A stretch of 64,000 bases of DNA, from positions 248,001 to 312,000 of the forward strand of contig NZ_JALPRK010000001.1 in NCBI RefSeq assembly GCF_023195895.1. The letters run 5' to 3'. Position 1 is the stretch's first letter, and every line of letters starts with the position of its first letter. Made by a program: the position numbers and the translations under genes. The notes beneath the pieces were generated by a model. The model did no database searches and was not told where the DNA came from. It saw only the letters and a program-made list of their open reading frames with translations. Source of the stretch: Paenibacillus mellifer. GTDB taxonomy: Bacteria > Bacillota > Bacilli > Paenibacillales > Paenibacillaceae. Below, in pieces: positions 52,974-60,711 of this stretch.

Positions 52974-54056
52974 ATGAAGAAACGCAATAAATGGATGATT
53001 TACACCCTTGCTGCATCACTTTTGGCGGCTCCATTGGCCATTTCATTCCCAGGTCAGCAGGCAGAAGCTGCGGCCAAAGCCAAATATACGGTGTCTCCTC
53101 AAGCGTTCAGTATAGAAGGTGCCAAGAAAGCGATCAAAACCATCAACCTACATGGCACTACGTATATCGCGCTGCGTGATTTGAGTAATGGAATTGGGCT
53201 GGGCATCGGCTTCGATAAAGCGACGCAGGTGGTGAAAGTCACCGGAAAAAACCGGGTGCTAGAGATTAACCTGAACGCAACCTCCTTTAAGTTAAATGAT
53301 CAGCTCCTTTGGGGGCCGCAGCTCGTAGTTCAGGATAACACGACCTATTTGCCGATGCGCTTCATTCTCGAACAAATGGGTTATCTCGTCGGTTATGATT
53401 CCTCCACGAAGCTTATCGCTCTTAAAGCCGTTCAAGAGAATGACGTGAAGATTGGAGCTAAGGAAATTGGAGCGGACGGTGACGGTAGATCCTTGCTGGT
53501 TTATTATCCGGTCCTTTCCGGGTTGGCGGATCGTGGAGTCCAGCAGACTATTAATACCTTCCTCAAGGAAGAAGCGGATAAGCACGTTGCTGCGGGGGCG
53601 AAGGAAATCGGTCTGGTTGCGGAGGAAAATAACAATATTCTCGATAAGGACCCGAACGCAACGGTACGTCAGCCTAGCTTTGACGGCCGGTTCACTGTCA
53701 CCTATAACGAAAAAGGTAAGCTAAGCCTTTATGTGGACTATGATGTTTATCTAGGAGGAGCTCACGGGATGATCGCCCGTGTGCCGTATACATTTGATTT
53801 GTCTACCGGCAAAGTGCTGACCTTGAAAGAGGTGGCGAACAATAACGCCAATTACGTTTCGATGATTAACAATAAAGTGAAGGAGCAAATTAAAGAGCGT
53901 AAACTGGAGCTGCTTAATCCGTTTACTTCGATCGAAGCAGACCGCGATTTCTTCTTGAACCGAAACGGGGTCGTCATCTATTTTACCCAATATGAATATA
54001 CGCCTTATGCGGCGGGGATGCCGGAATTCACAATTCCTTACTCCGCCTTCCAATAA
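52974..54056 (+). CDS. secreted stalk-domain protein with RsiV-like C-terminal domain
   Basis: 360 residues: signal peptide (about 1-38, ending near AEAAAKA), a copper-amine-oxidase-N-like stalk domain (about 40-145: GTTYIALRDLSNGIGLGIGF, TTYLPMRFILEQMGYLVGYD), then a DUF4163/DUF3298 (RsiV-like) domain (about 150-360: FDGRFTVTYNEKGKLSLYVD, GGAHGMIARVPYTFDLSTG and FTQYEYTPYAAGMPEFTIPY). RsiV-like domains bind lysozyme in anti-sigma factors, but no sigma-factor gene is adjacent. ATG 52974 follows AAAGGAA. Confidence 0.85.
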   Translation: MKKRNKWMIYTLAASLLAAPLAISFPGQQAEAAAKAKYTVSPQAFSIEGAKKAIKTINLHGTTYIALRDLSNGIGLGIGFDKATQVVKVTGKNRVLEINLNATSFKLNDQLLWGPQLVVQDNTTYLPMRFILEQMGYLVGYDSSTKLIALKAVQENDVKIGAKEIGADGDGRSLLVYYPVLSGLADRGVQQTINTFLKEEADKHVAAGAKEIGLVAEENNNILDKDPNATVRQPSFDGRFTVTYNEKGKLSLYVDYDVYLGGAHGMIARVPYTFDLSTGKVLTLKEVANNNANYVSMINNKVKEQIKERKLELLNPFTSIEADRDFFLNRNGVVIYFTQYEYTPYAAGMPEFTIPYSAFQ

Positions 54057-54077
54057 GTTCATTCAATTGCTCTGGTT

Positions 54078-54111
54078 CGCCCCGGGTCGATGTTGCCATC
54101 GATTCGGGGCG
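54078..54111. terminator. hairpin after the stalk-domain gene
   Basis: CGCCCCG / CGGGGCG outer stem with TCGAT / ATCGA inside; the T-run is weak. Confidence 0.5.
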
Positions 54112-54193
54112 CTTTGCTCGGAAGAGGAGGAACTTCCGACAAGCTGAAGAATATGTATTTTAGTAAAAAGGAACGGCTGACGGGGAGATGGCC

Positions 54194-54997
54194 ATGGATC
54201 AAGTGGGTTTGGTATTGGGCGGCGGGGCCGTACGTGGACTCGCTCACTTAGGCGTGCTGAAGACATTTGAGCGTCATGAGATTCCAGTGGACACGATCGT
54301 GGGCACCAGTATGGGCGGTGCGATCGGGGGCTTGTATGCGGCAGGCATTCCAGCGGGGGACATCGAGGATTTGCTGTACCACACGCCGAAATACCGGCTG
54401 ATGGATTTAGGAATCCGCCACCGGGGTCTCATTGGCGGGAATAAAATTTACCACACGGTCAATGAACTGCTGAAGCAGCATGGTAAGGATGAGTTGAATA
54501 TCGAAGATTTTCCCATTCGGTTTAAGGCCGTTGCCGTCGACTTGATGCAGGGCAAGCAGGTCATCCTGGATCGAGGCGACTTGGGGACGGCGCTGCGGGC
54601 AACGACGGCGTTTCCCGGGGTGTTTGCTCCGTTAGTACGAGGGGATCAATTGCTGGTTGACGGCGGGGTGTTGAACAATTTGCCTGTTCAGGAGTTAAAG
54701 CGGAAGGAGGTAGGGCTGATTATCGCGGTCGACGTGACCCGGGAGCATGAAAATAAGCCGCCCCGTAACATGATCGAGGTTGTCTACCGCTCCTACAGTC
54801 TGATGACCGCGGAGCGCAAGCATACCAGCCTGCGGCTGGCGGACATTGTCATCCGGCCGGATGTGGGGCATGTGTCCGCGTTTGATTTCTCCAAAATGAC
54901 CGATTGCATTAAAGCTGGAGAGGAAGCAGCCGAGTTGATGATGGATGAGTTGAAGGCGGAGGTTAGGCGGGTGAAGCCAGGATTTAAGCAGACGTGA
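54194..54997 (+). CDS. patatin-like phospholipase
   Basis: 267-residue serine lipid hydrolase of the RssA/YchK type. Oxyanion glycine loop LGGGAVRGLAHLGV, nucleophile Ser 39 in GTSMGG and catalytic Asp 156 in VDGGVLNN form the Ser-Asp dyad. Cytoplasmic. ATG 54194 is preferred over 54188, which touches the GGGGAG site. Ends in a strong shared terminator. Confidence 0.93.
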   Translation: MDQVGLVLGGGAVRGLAHLGVLKTFERHEIPVDTIVGTSMGGAIGGLYAAGIPAGDIEDLLYHTPKYRLMDLGIRHRGLIGGNKIYHTVNELLKQHGKDELNIEDFPIRFKAVAVDLMQGKQVILDRGDLGTALRATTAFPGVFAPLVRGDQLLVDGGVLNNLPVQELKRKEVGLIIAVDVTREHENKPPRNMIEVVYRSYSLMTAERKHTSLRLADIVIRPDVGHVSAFDFSKMTDCIKAGEEAAELMMDELKAEVRRVKPGFKQT

Positions 54998-55020
54998 TAT
55001 AAACTGTTAAGTATAAAAAC

Positions 55021-55055
55021 ATAGAAAAGACTCCGTCTTAGGGAGTCTTTTCTAT
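55021..55055. terminator. bidirectional intrinsic terminator
   Basis: 14-bp stem ATAGAAAAGACTCC / GGAGTCTTTTCTAT with a 7-base loop. It serves the patatin gene (+) and the HsdR_N-like gene (-). Confidence 0.88.
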
Positions 55056-55061
55056 ATTCAT

Positions 55062-56120
55062 TTATAAGAATTTTCTTGTCGTTTCGATGATTTTATCCTT
55101 CCAAGAGATTAAATCCGAGATGTTATCTAAGTTAATAGTTGTTTTATTTTCATCGTTGAATTGCGCCGATTTATTGTTGGTATTTAGATATAGTCGGCAA
55201 ATCCATTTTCGAATATTGTTATCTAGCAGGATGTTGAAGTAACTAAGATTATCACGATAACGTACTCTAGTCGGATCAACCAGTTCCCTAAGTATAACTC
55301 GAATTGTTATGTATCCTTCTAATTCCTCAGGCGTTGTTATCACTTCAGGAGTTGATTCGGTTTCTTCAACTATAGGTGTAGCTTCCTTATTGGCGGGTAC
55401 TTCCGAGTTCGTATTAGCTAATGCCGTTTGCAATTTATCGTTTAGCATATCGTTAACAAATTCTTTAAAAGAACGTTTTACAATGCCGTTGAATTTCTCA
55501 ATCACTTGTTTAGTCTTTTTCCCAGGATATACTTCGGACAGTATTGCGGTCACGAAATCATCTGTAGGGTTTTCCCATTGAATTTTCAGAAATCGTTTAA
55601 TTTCATTGGTATACTTCAGTTCTGCCGCTGTAGTGTTAATGCTCTCAACATCAAATGTTTCTTTTTTGAATTTGTTCAACTCAGCTAATTGATGATCTCT
55701 GATATCAAACAAATTGAATTCAAAAAAGGGGGTTGCATCCATCTTATTCTGTTCTTCAAGATCGGTATAAAACTTATAAATAACTCCATTGGTAAGAATC
55801 GCAAATTTTGCTTCTGTGGTTCCAAAATATCGGAATAATTGTGAATCGTGTTTAGTTAACTCTTCATGAATAGACTTTGCCTCAATTAGTATCATAGGCT
55901 TTTTATCTTTCATGATCGCGTAATCTACTTTTTCTCCCTTTTTTATGCCTACATCTGCAGTAAATTCGGGGATAAATTCTTCAGGGTTAAATACATCGTA
56001 GTTAAGTGTTTGAAAAAACGGCATGATTACCGATGTTTTAGTAGCTTCTTCGGTTTGGATATTATCCTTTAACTTTTGTACTCTTTTGGCTAATGCTCGG
56101 ATTTGATCTTGGAATTCCAT
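55062..56120 (-). CDS. HsdR_N-like (type I restriction R subunit N-terminal) nuclease protein, stand-alone
   Basis: 352 residues, much more AT-rich than the neighbours. Residues 1-175 resemble the N-terminal nuclease domain of type I restriction subunits: TEEATKTSVIMPFFQTLNYD, then Asp 66, Glu 80 and Lys 82 in VDYAIMKDKKPMILIEAKS, a PD-(D/E)XK active site. No helicase part, specificity subunit or methylase is present. Residues about 240-265 are a Thr/Glu/Pro linker, and about 265-352 a small separate domain (YITIRVILRELVDPTRVRY) that I cannot name. It could be a phage-defence or DNA-repair protein of its own, or a remnant. AAGGGGTAA precedes the ATG; single gene with its own promoter and terminator. 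Confidence 0.85.
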   Translation of the reverse strand: MEFQDQIRALAKRVQKLKDNIQTEEATKTSVIMPFFQTLNYDVFNPEEFIPEFTADVGIKKGEKVDYAIMKDKKPMILIEAKSIHEELTKHDSQLFRYFGTTEAKFAILTNGVIYKFYTDLEEQNKMDATPFFEFNLFDIRDHQLAELNKFKKETFDVESINTTAAELKYTNEIKRFLKIQWENPTDDFVTAILSEVYPGKKTKQVIEKFNGIVKRSFKEFVNDMLNDKLQTALANTNSEVPANKEATPIVEETESTPEVITTPEELEGYITIRVILRELVDPTRVRYRDNLSYFNILLDNNIRKWICRLYLNTNNKSAQFNDENKTTINLDNISDLISWKDKIIETTRKFL

Positions 56121-56205
56121 AGAAATTACCCCTTGTTAGGTTCCCCATCGGCTGAGGGATTTTGCTTGTTTGTTCCAGCATGCCTAACATGACCACATCA
56201 CAACC

Positions 56206-56234
56206 ATTATACTTTTTCGTAAACCCGATGAGAA
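56206..56234 (-). promoter_or_regulatory. promoter of the HsdR_N-like gene
   Basis: On the minus strand TTCTCA, 17 bases, TATAAT, about 85 bases before the ATG. Confidence 0.55.
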
Positions 56235-56254
56235 TAAAAACTAGGAAACATCCG

Positions 56255-56283
56255 CTGAAAGTTCATAGAAAATGGGTTATATT
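56255..56283 (+). promoter_or_regulatory. promoter of the ASCH gene
   Basis: CTGAAA, 17 bases, TATATT, about 24 bases before the ATG. Divergent from the HsdR_N-like promoter. Confidence 0.6.
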
Positions 56284-56306
56284 GGAGAAAAGAGTGGAGG
56301 GAGATC

Positions 56307-56780
56307 ATGCGCTGCATCACAATCCGACAACCCTGGGCGACGTTGATTGCAATAGGGGCTAAACGATTAGAAACGAGGAGCTGGAGAACGAATTATCGGG
56401 GTGAGCTTGGCATACATGCTGGTAAACAGATAGATCGGAAGGCTTGTGAGACAGAACCCATACGTTCCCTCTTACTCGCGCACGGATACTCGTCTGCGGA
56501 TCAACTGCCAAGAGGTGCGATCGTAGCCGTTTGCCGGTTGAATGATTGTTTTTGCGTGCGGAGCAACAGCGGGGAGACGGCCTGGCTCGGTGTTGGAGAG
56601 AGATGTTTGGAAGCCGCAGGGCAGGAATACCGGTTCGGCGACTTTGCACCGGGCCGGTACGCCTGGGAACTGACCGAGCTGCGTCCGCTTCCCGAGCCGA
56701 TTCCTGCCCTCGGCAAACAAGGCCTATGGAGCTGGGAGAGTTATACTTTGATATCCAAGTTCTTCCCGAGCGTCGGGTGA
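56307..56780 (+). CDS. ASCH-domain protein
   Basis: 157 residues with an ASCH (PUA-like) fold: ITIRQPWATLIAIGAKRLETRSWRT read in short blocks is the family start, followed by GELGIHAGK and GAIVAVCRLNDCF. ASCH proteins are thought to bind RNA or modified nucleosides; a few are nucleases or amidohydrolases. GGAGGGAGATC site. Its end overlaps the end of the convergent yjfB-like gene by 40 bases. Confidence 0.88.
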   Translation: MRCITIRQPWATLIAIGAKRLETRSWRTNYRGELGIHAGKQIDRKACETEPIRSLLLAHGYSSADQLPRGAIVAVCRLNDCFCVRSNSGETAWLGVGERCLEAAGQEYRFGDFAPGRYAWELTELRPLPEPIPALGKQGLWSWESYTLISKFFPSVG

Positions 56781-56920
56781 GCTTGGCTTTGAGACATCAT
56801 TTGCACGAGATTTTGACCTTGGATTTCGGCCTGGTCTTTGGCCATGCTTAACACGCGGATTCCAACGGCTTGGGAAAGCGCGCTTTGGCTCATAGCTACG
56901 GACGTTGCTGCAATATCCAT
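56741..56920 (-). CDS. YjfB-family small protein
   Basis: 59 residues, MDIAATSVAMSQSALSQAVGI then VLSMAKDQAEIQGQNLVQMM. This is the YjfB family, sometimes labelled putative motility protein, of unproven role; no flagellar genes are nearby. AGGAGGTGA, a near-perfect ribosome site, stands just before the ATG at 56920, which rules out the longer reading from 56983. Confidence 0.85.
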   Translation of the reverse strand: MDIAATSVAMSQSALSQAVGIRVLSMAKDQAEIQGQNLVQMMSQSQAHPTLGKNLDIKV

Positions 56921-57057
56921 AATGTCACCTCCTCTCCATTTTGTATCGGTTGTGCGGCGGTAAATGATAAATTTCCCAAGCAATTATATGATTTACAGGG
57001 TTGACCGGCACCGCTTATAATGGGCATACCTAACGATTTCACATAAGGGAGAACATC

Positions 57058-58383
57058 ATGAATCGCAGCTACGACGATCCCAAACGAATATACATATCGG
57101 TGAAGCAGAAATTTTGGATCAGCCATGTGGCGGCAGGTCTGTGGATGCTCTTTTCCATAGGGGTATCGATGCCGTGGCTGCAAGACTTTGCGAGGTTTGT
57201 GACGCTGCCTGCAGCGATTCTGATTATCGCGGGGATCTCGTATATTCCAGGATACATGAACGCTTTTATGATCGTCAGCCTGTTGCTGGACCGTCAGCCG
57301 CCGCTTCCGGAGGGGTCTCCCGAATGGCCGGTGACCGTGCTGATCGCGTGTCATAATGAAGAACGAGGGATCAGGACCACGCTTGCGTATTTAGCCGAGC
57401 AAGAGTACGCGGGGCCGATGAAGGTCATTGTAATTGACAACAATAGCTCGGATCTAACGACGGAGCGGGCCAAGGCTGCCGGCAGGGAGCTTGGGCTGGA
57501 CTTGCTCGTGATCGAGGAGAAAACGCCAGGTAAAAACCATGCGCTTAACACGGCTCTAAATTTGGTGGAGACCGATCTGATGATCACACTGGATGCAGAC
57601 ACGCTGCTGCACAAGCTGGCGGTCAAGCATATCGTGTCCCGCATGGAATCGGCGCCGCCGGATATTTGCGCGGTTGCGGGAGCGGTGCTCGTCCGTAACA
57701 GCCGCCATAATTTCTGGGCCAAGCTGCAGGAATGGGATTATTTTCTCGGGATTGCCAGTATTAAAAGGCTGCAGGGCATGTTCCAGGGAACCCTGGTAGC
57801 ACAAGGGGCTTTCTCCCTGTATAAAACCGATGCCGTGCGCGCTGTAGAGGGTTGGCCGGATGCGATCGGCGAGGATATCGTGCTGACCTGGAAGTTCTTG
57901 GCCCGGCGGTGGCGCGTGTATTTTGAACCGCTGGCGGTTGCTTTTACGGACGTTCCAGAATCGTTCCGTCATCTCGTCAGGCAGAGGAGCCGTTGGGCTC
58001 GGGGGATGATCGAAGCTCTGAAAATGCTGAAGCCGTGGAACCAGCCGTCCATTTATGCCAAGTATTTAACCGGTTGCAATTTGTTGATGCCGTATTTGGA
58101 TTTGGTGTACACCTTCTGTTGGCTGCCGGGTTTGGTACTCGCCTTTTTTGGCATCTTCTGGATCGTCGGGCCGGCAACGCTGCTGGTACTGCCACTGACG
58201 TTTATCCAAAACTTTATATTGTACCGGTATCAAAGTCAGGTGTTCCGCTCGCTCAACCTACGGATCCGTAAGAATCTGTTCGGCTTTATTGCCTATGTGC
58301 TGCTCTACCAAATGGTGATGAGCCCGGTTTCCGTTTATGGGTACGTACAGGAGGCGCTGCAGCGAAAACGGATTTGGAAATAG
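57058..58383 (+). CDS. family 2 glycosyltransferase, membrane-bound
   Basis: 441 residues: two membrane segments (about 22-42 and 50-75), a GT2 catalytic domain (about 95-325) with VLIACHNEERGI, LDADTLL (DxD-type), and RQRSRWARGM (QxxRW-type), then two or three C-terminal segments. This is the layout of processive synthases making beta-linked polymers such as poly-N-acetylglucosamine or cellulose-like glucans. No partner genes (deacetylase, PilZ) are seen. The product is not predictable. GGGAGAAC ribosome site. Confidence 0.9.
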   Translation: MNRSYDDPKRIYISVKQKFWISHVAAGLWMLFSIGVSMPWLQDFARFVTLPAAILIIAGISYIPGYMNAFMIVSLLLDRQPPLPEGSPEWPVTVLIACHNEERGIRTTLAYLAEQEYAGPMKVIVIDNNSSDLTTERAKAAGRELGLDLLVIEEKTPGKNHALNTALNLVETDLMITLDADTLLHKLAVKHIVSRMESAPPDICAVAGAVLVRNSRHNFWAKLQEWDYFLGIASIKRLQGMFQGTLVAQGAFSLYKTDAVRAVEGWPDAIGEDIVLTWKFLARRWRVYFEPLAVAFTDVPESFRHLVRQRSRWARGMIEALKMLKPWNQPSIYAKYLTGCNLLMPYLDLVYTFCWLPGLVLAFFGIFWIVGPATLLVLPLTFIQNFILYRYQSQVFRSLNLRIRKNLFGFIAYVLLYQMVMSPVSVYGYVQEALQRKRIWK

Positions 58384-58475
58384 AATTTTAAGCTGATCTT
58401 CAGGTTTCTGTAATGTTCCTTTAAGGAACCAATGCTATTCTTTAGATACTCCCTCTTCTTAATTGATATATACGT

Positions 58476-58508
58476 GAAGAAGCCACCCCTGCCCGGGGTG
58501 GCTTCTTC
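58476..58508. terminator. strong hairpin after the glycosyltransferase gene
   Basis: 14-bp stem GAAGAAGCCACCCC / GGGGTGGCTTCTTC with a 5-base loop. The following bases are only partly T-rich, so termination is probable but not sure. Confidence 0.7.
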
Positions 58509-58511
58509 CTG

Positions 58512-58693
58512 TTCCGAAAGGGTGTTCAAAAAGTTATCTTCCGATCACGAAGTGGATCCAGAGGAGCTGAGTCGGCGTCGAATCTTGAATTCAGCCGGTA
58601 CAAGCGTATGCTTCCGATGTATGTTTCCTGCGGAAACATTTCAGTTGCTCACGTACCCAAAACGTACGCTCCGCTACTCACACTTGAGAGTGC
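58512..58693. other. noncoding stretch with small hairpins
   Basis: No convincing gene. It contains ATGTTTCC-N3-GGAAACAT (58621-58639) and a repeated ACGTAC (58651 and 58662). It directly adjoins copy B of the 184-bp element. Together with that element it fills the 527-base gap between the glycosyltransferase and opuA genes. It may be part of a dispersed repeat, but only one copy is in this window. Confidence 0.4.
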
Positions 58694-58877
58694 TAACGGA
58701 ACCAGGGGACGCTATTTCACACTTTGTAGAGGTCCACCGATTCTAACAGAACCCAATGACCTTATTTCGGATAAAATCAGCTGATTTACTGGCTTTAGAG
58801 CCAAATAAGGTCTATGGGTTCCGTTACAGCGGGAAATTGCCGGGAAATGGATGAATAAGGTCTCTGAGTTCCGTTAG
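58694..58877. repeat. 184-bp palindromic intergenic element, copy B
   Basis: Aligns gap-free with 11649-11832. It starts CTAACGGAACC-like, ends GTTCCGTTAG, and holds the same four half-units (TAACNGA with CTTATTT or its mirror). It lies between the noncoding stretch above and the opuAC stop. Confidence 0.8.
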
Positions 58878-58910
58878 AAAGAGAAGGCCGTTCCGAAGGC
58901 CGTTCCTTCC

Positions 58911-59864
58911 TTACTTCAAATCCTCGATCGAGCCAATATTCACGTATGCCGGAACCACCAGGCCGGTTTTAACGCCGGTCATGTTCGCGCCGAGGTCGTC
59001 GAGTTGTTCGCCGTATTTGTCCCAGTAATCCGCATGGGTGAGCGGCAGCCAAGCGGCCGCGGTCGCATCGACATCCCCGCTGGCGACACCGGTCCACATT
59101 GGGCCAGCTTCGACCTGGAGGGACTCAACATCATAACCAAGCTTGCTCTCCAGCACGTATTCTAGCAGGTTTGTGCTGGCGATCTCGGAATCCCAAGCGA
59201 CATAACTCAGCTTGAGCTTGTCGCCGTCCACGGGCGTCAAGCCCTCGGTCCAGCTGTCAACGCGGTCCGTGTTGGCGTCCGCCCAGGCTTGGGCGGCTTC
59301 AGCCGGATCCTGACCTTCCTGAATCGCAGTCATGATCGCTCCCATTTCATCCGATGTCCATTCGAAACGGTCAAGGAATTCATAAGCGGTCGGATGATCT
59401 TCCTTCAGGCCTTTCCGAGCTACCGTGTGGATTTCCTCGGCTTCGCCGTAGACCTTCTGTGGGTCCTCCAAATATTTCAGATCGTATTTCGCGAACATCC
59501 AATGCGGCGTCCAGCCGGTAATAATGATCGGTTCTTCGGCTTTGATCGCCTTATCCAACATCGCCGTCATCGCCGCGCCGGAGCCTTCGATCAGCTTCCA
59601 ATCCGCCAAGCCGTAGGTTTCGATTGCTTGGCTTGTCGCTTTCATGATTCCAGCGCCGGGGTCGATCCCGATGATTTCGTAATCGACTTGCTCGCCAACC
59701 GCACTGGCTGTGGAGTTGCCCGCCCCGTTCGCAGAAGCCTCAGGTGTATTGCTTCCGCCACCCGTCGTGGAGTTGTTCGCTTGTCCGCAGGCGGACAATG
59801 CCAACATCCCAACCAGACCTGCCAGCACCATCAGTTTCCTCGTTGTCTTCAACTTCATTTTCAT
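58911..59864 (-). CDS. opuAC: glycine betaine/proline-binding lipoprotein
   Basis: 317-residue solute-binding lipoprotein of the OpuA/ProU type. Signal and lipobox ALSAC (Cys about 26), then the quaternary-ammonium-binding fold with GWTPHWMFAKYDLKYL, whose Trp residues build the aromatic cage. Last gene of the opuA operon: ATP-binding, permease, binding protein in that order. Starts one base after the permease stop, with GGGGAG in the end of that gene. Confidence 0.93.
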   Translation of the reverse strand: MKMKLKTTRKLMVLAGLVGMLALSACGQANNSTTGGGSNTPEASANGAGNSTASAVGEQVDYEIIGIDPGAGIMKATSQAIETYGLADWKLIEGSGAAMTAMLDKAIKAEEPIIITGWTPHWMFAKYDLKYLEDPQKVYGEAEEIHTVARKGLKEDHPTAYEFLDRFEWTSDEMGAIMTAIQEGQDPAEAAQAWADANTDRVDSWTEGLTPVDGDKLKLSYVAWDSEIASTNLLEYVLESKLGYDVESLQVEAGPMWTGVASGDVDATAAAWLPLTHADYWDKYGEQLDDLGANMTGVKTGLVVPAYVNIGSIEDLK

Positions 59865-59865
59865 C

Positions 59866-60711
59866 TTAATCTCCCCTTTGTGATTTGGATTTAAACAAAT
59901 TTTGTGTAAAGCGATCGAGCACGATGGCCAAGACGACCACGGCTAGACCAGCCTCAAACCCTTGCCCAATTTTCAACTGGGTGACCGCCCGATAGACGGT
60001 AGCCCCGATGCCTTGCGCCCCGATCATGGAGGCGATGACCACCATCGACAACGACAACATGATCGTTTGGTTCACCCCGGCCATTAATGTAGGCATGGCG
60101 AGCGGCAACTCCACTTTGAACAGCTTCTGCCAGGACGTGGAGCCGAAGGCGTTGGCCGCTTCCGTCAGCTCGCCGGACACTTGCTTGATGCCAAGATAAG
60201 TGAGCCGGATTGTCGGCGGAATGGCGAAGATCACCGAAGCGATCACCCCTGGAACGACACCCAAGCTGAAGAAAGTCACGGCCGGCAGCAGATAAACGAA
60301 CGCCGGCATCGTCTGCATGAAATCCAGCAGAGGTGAGACGATTCGATGAACCAACTTGCTGTAGGCGCTCCAAATGCCGATCGGAATCCCAAGCAGGATT
60401 GAGATCAGCCCTGACGTGATAACCAGGCCTAGGGTACTCATGGTTTCGTCCCAATAACCGAGGTTGTCAATCAGAAGGAACCCAATGACGGTGAATAGGG
60501 CTAGCTGCCATTTTCCGATCAGATAAGCAATGATTCCGATGATAACAATAAAGAGCAGGGGATGCGGCAGCAGAAACAGCCCGGCGAAGAAGTCAACAAT
60601 TGTTTCGATCGTCAGGGACAATCCGTCGAAAAATCCCCCGAGTGTCCGTTCCATTCCGTCAACCAGCGATTCAATCCACTCGGCTAACGGCAATTTCGGT
60701 ATGGACTTCAT
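59866..60711 (-). CDS. opuAB: glycine betaine ABC permease
   Basis: 281-residue permease with about six segments and the EAA loop (LTEAANAFGSTSWQKLFKVELPL). Overlaps the ATPase gene by 41 bases, and AAGGAGGTGAG stands before its ATG. Couples to OpuAA for uptake of osmoprotectants. Confidence 0.94.
   Translation of the reverse strand: MKSIPKLPLAEWIESLVDGMERTLGGFFDGLSLTIETIVDFFAGLFLLPHPLLFIVIIGIIAYLIGKWQLALFTVIGFLLIDNLGYWDETMSTLGLVITSGLISILLGIPIGIWSAYSKLVHRIVSPLLDFMQTMPAFVYLLPAVTFFSLGVVPGVIASVIFAIPPTIRLTYLGIKQVSGELTEAANAFGSTSWQKLFKVELPLAMPTLMAGVNQTIMLSLSMVVIASMIGAQGIGATVYRAVTQLKIGQGFEAGLAVVVLAIVLDRFTQNLFKSKSQRGD

Noticed and set aside
58512..58877. Insertion sequence
   Set aside because: No transposase frame or fragment, and no target-site duplication seen.
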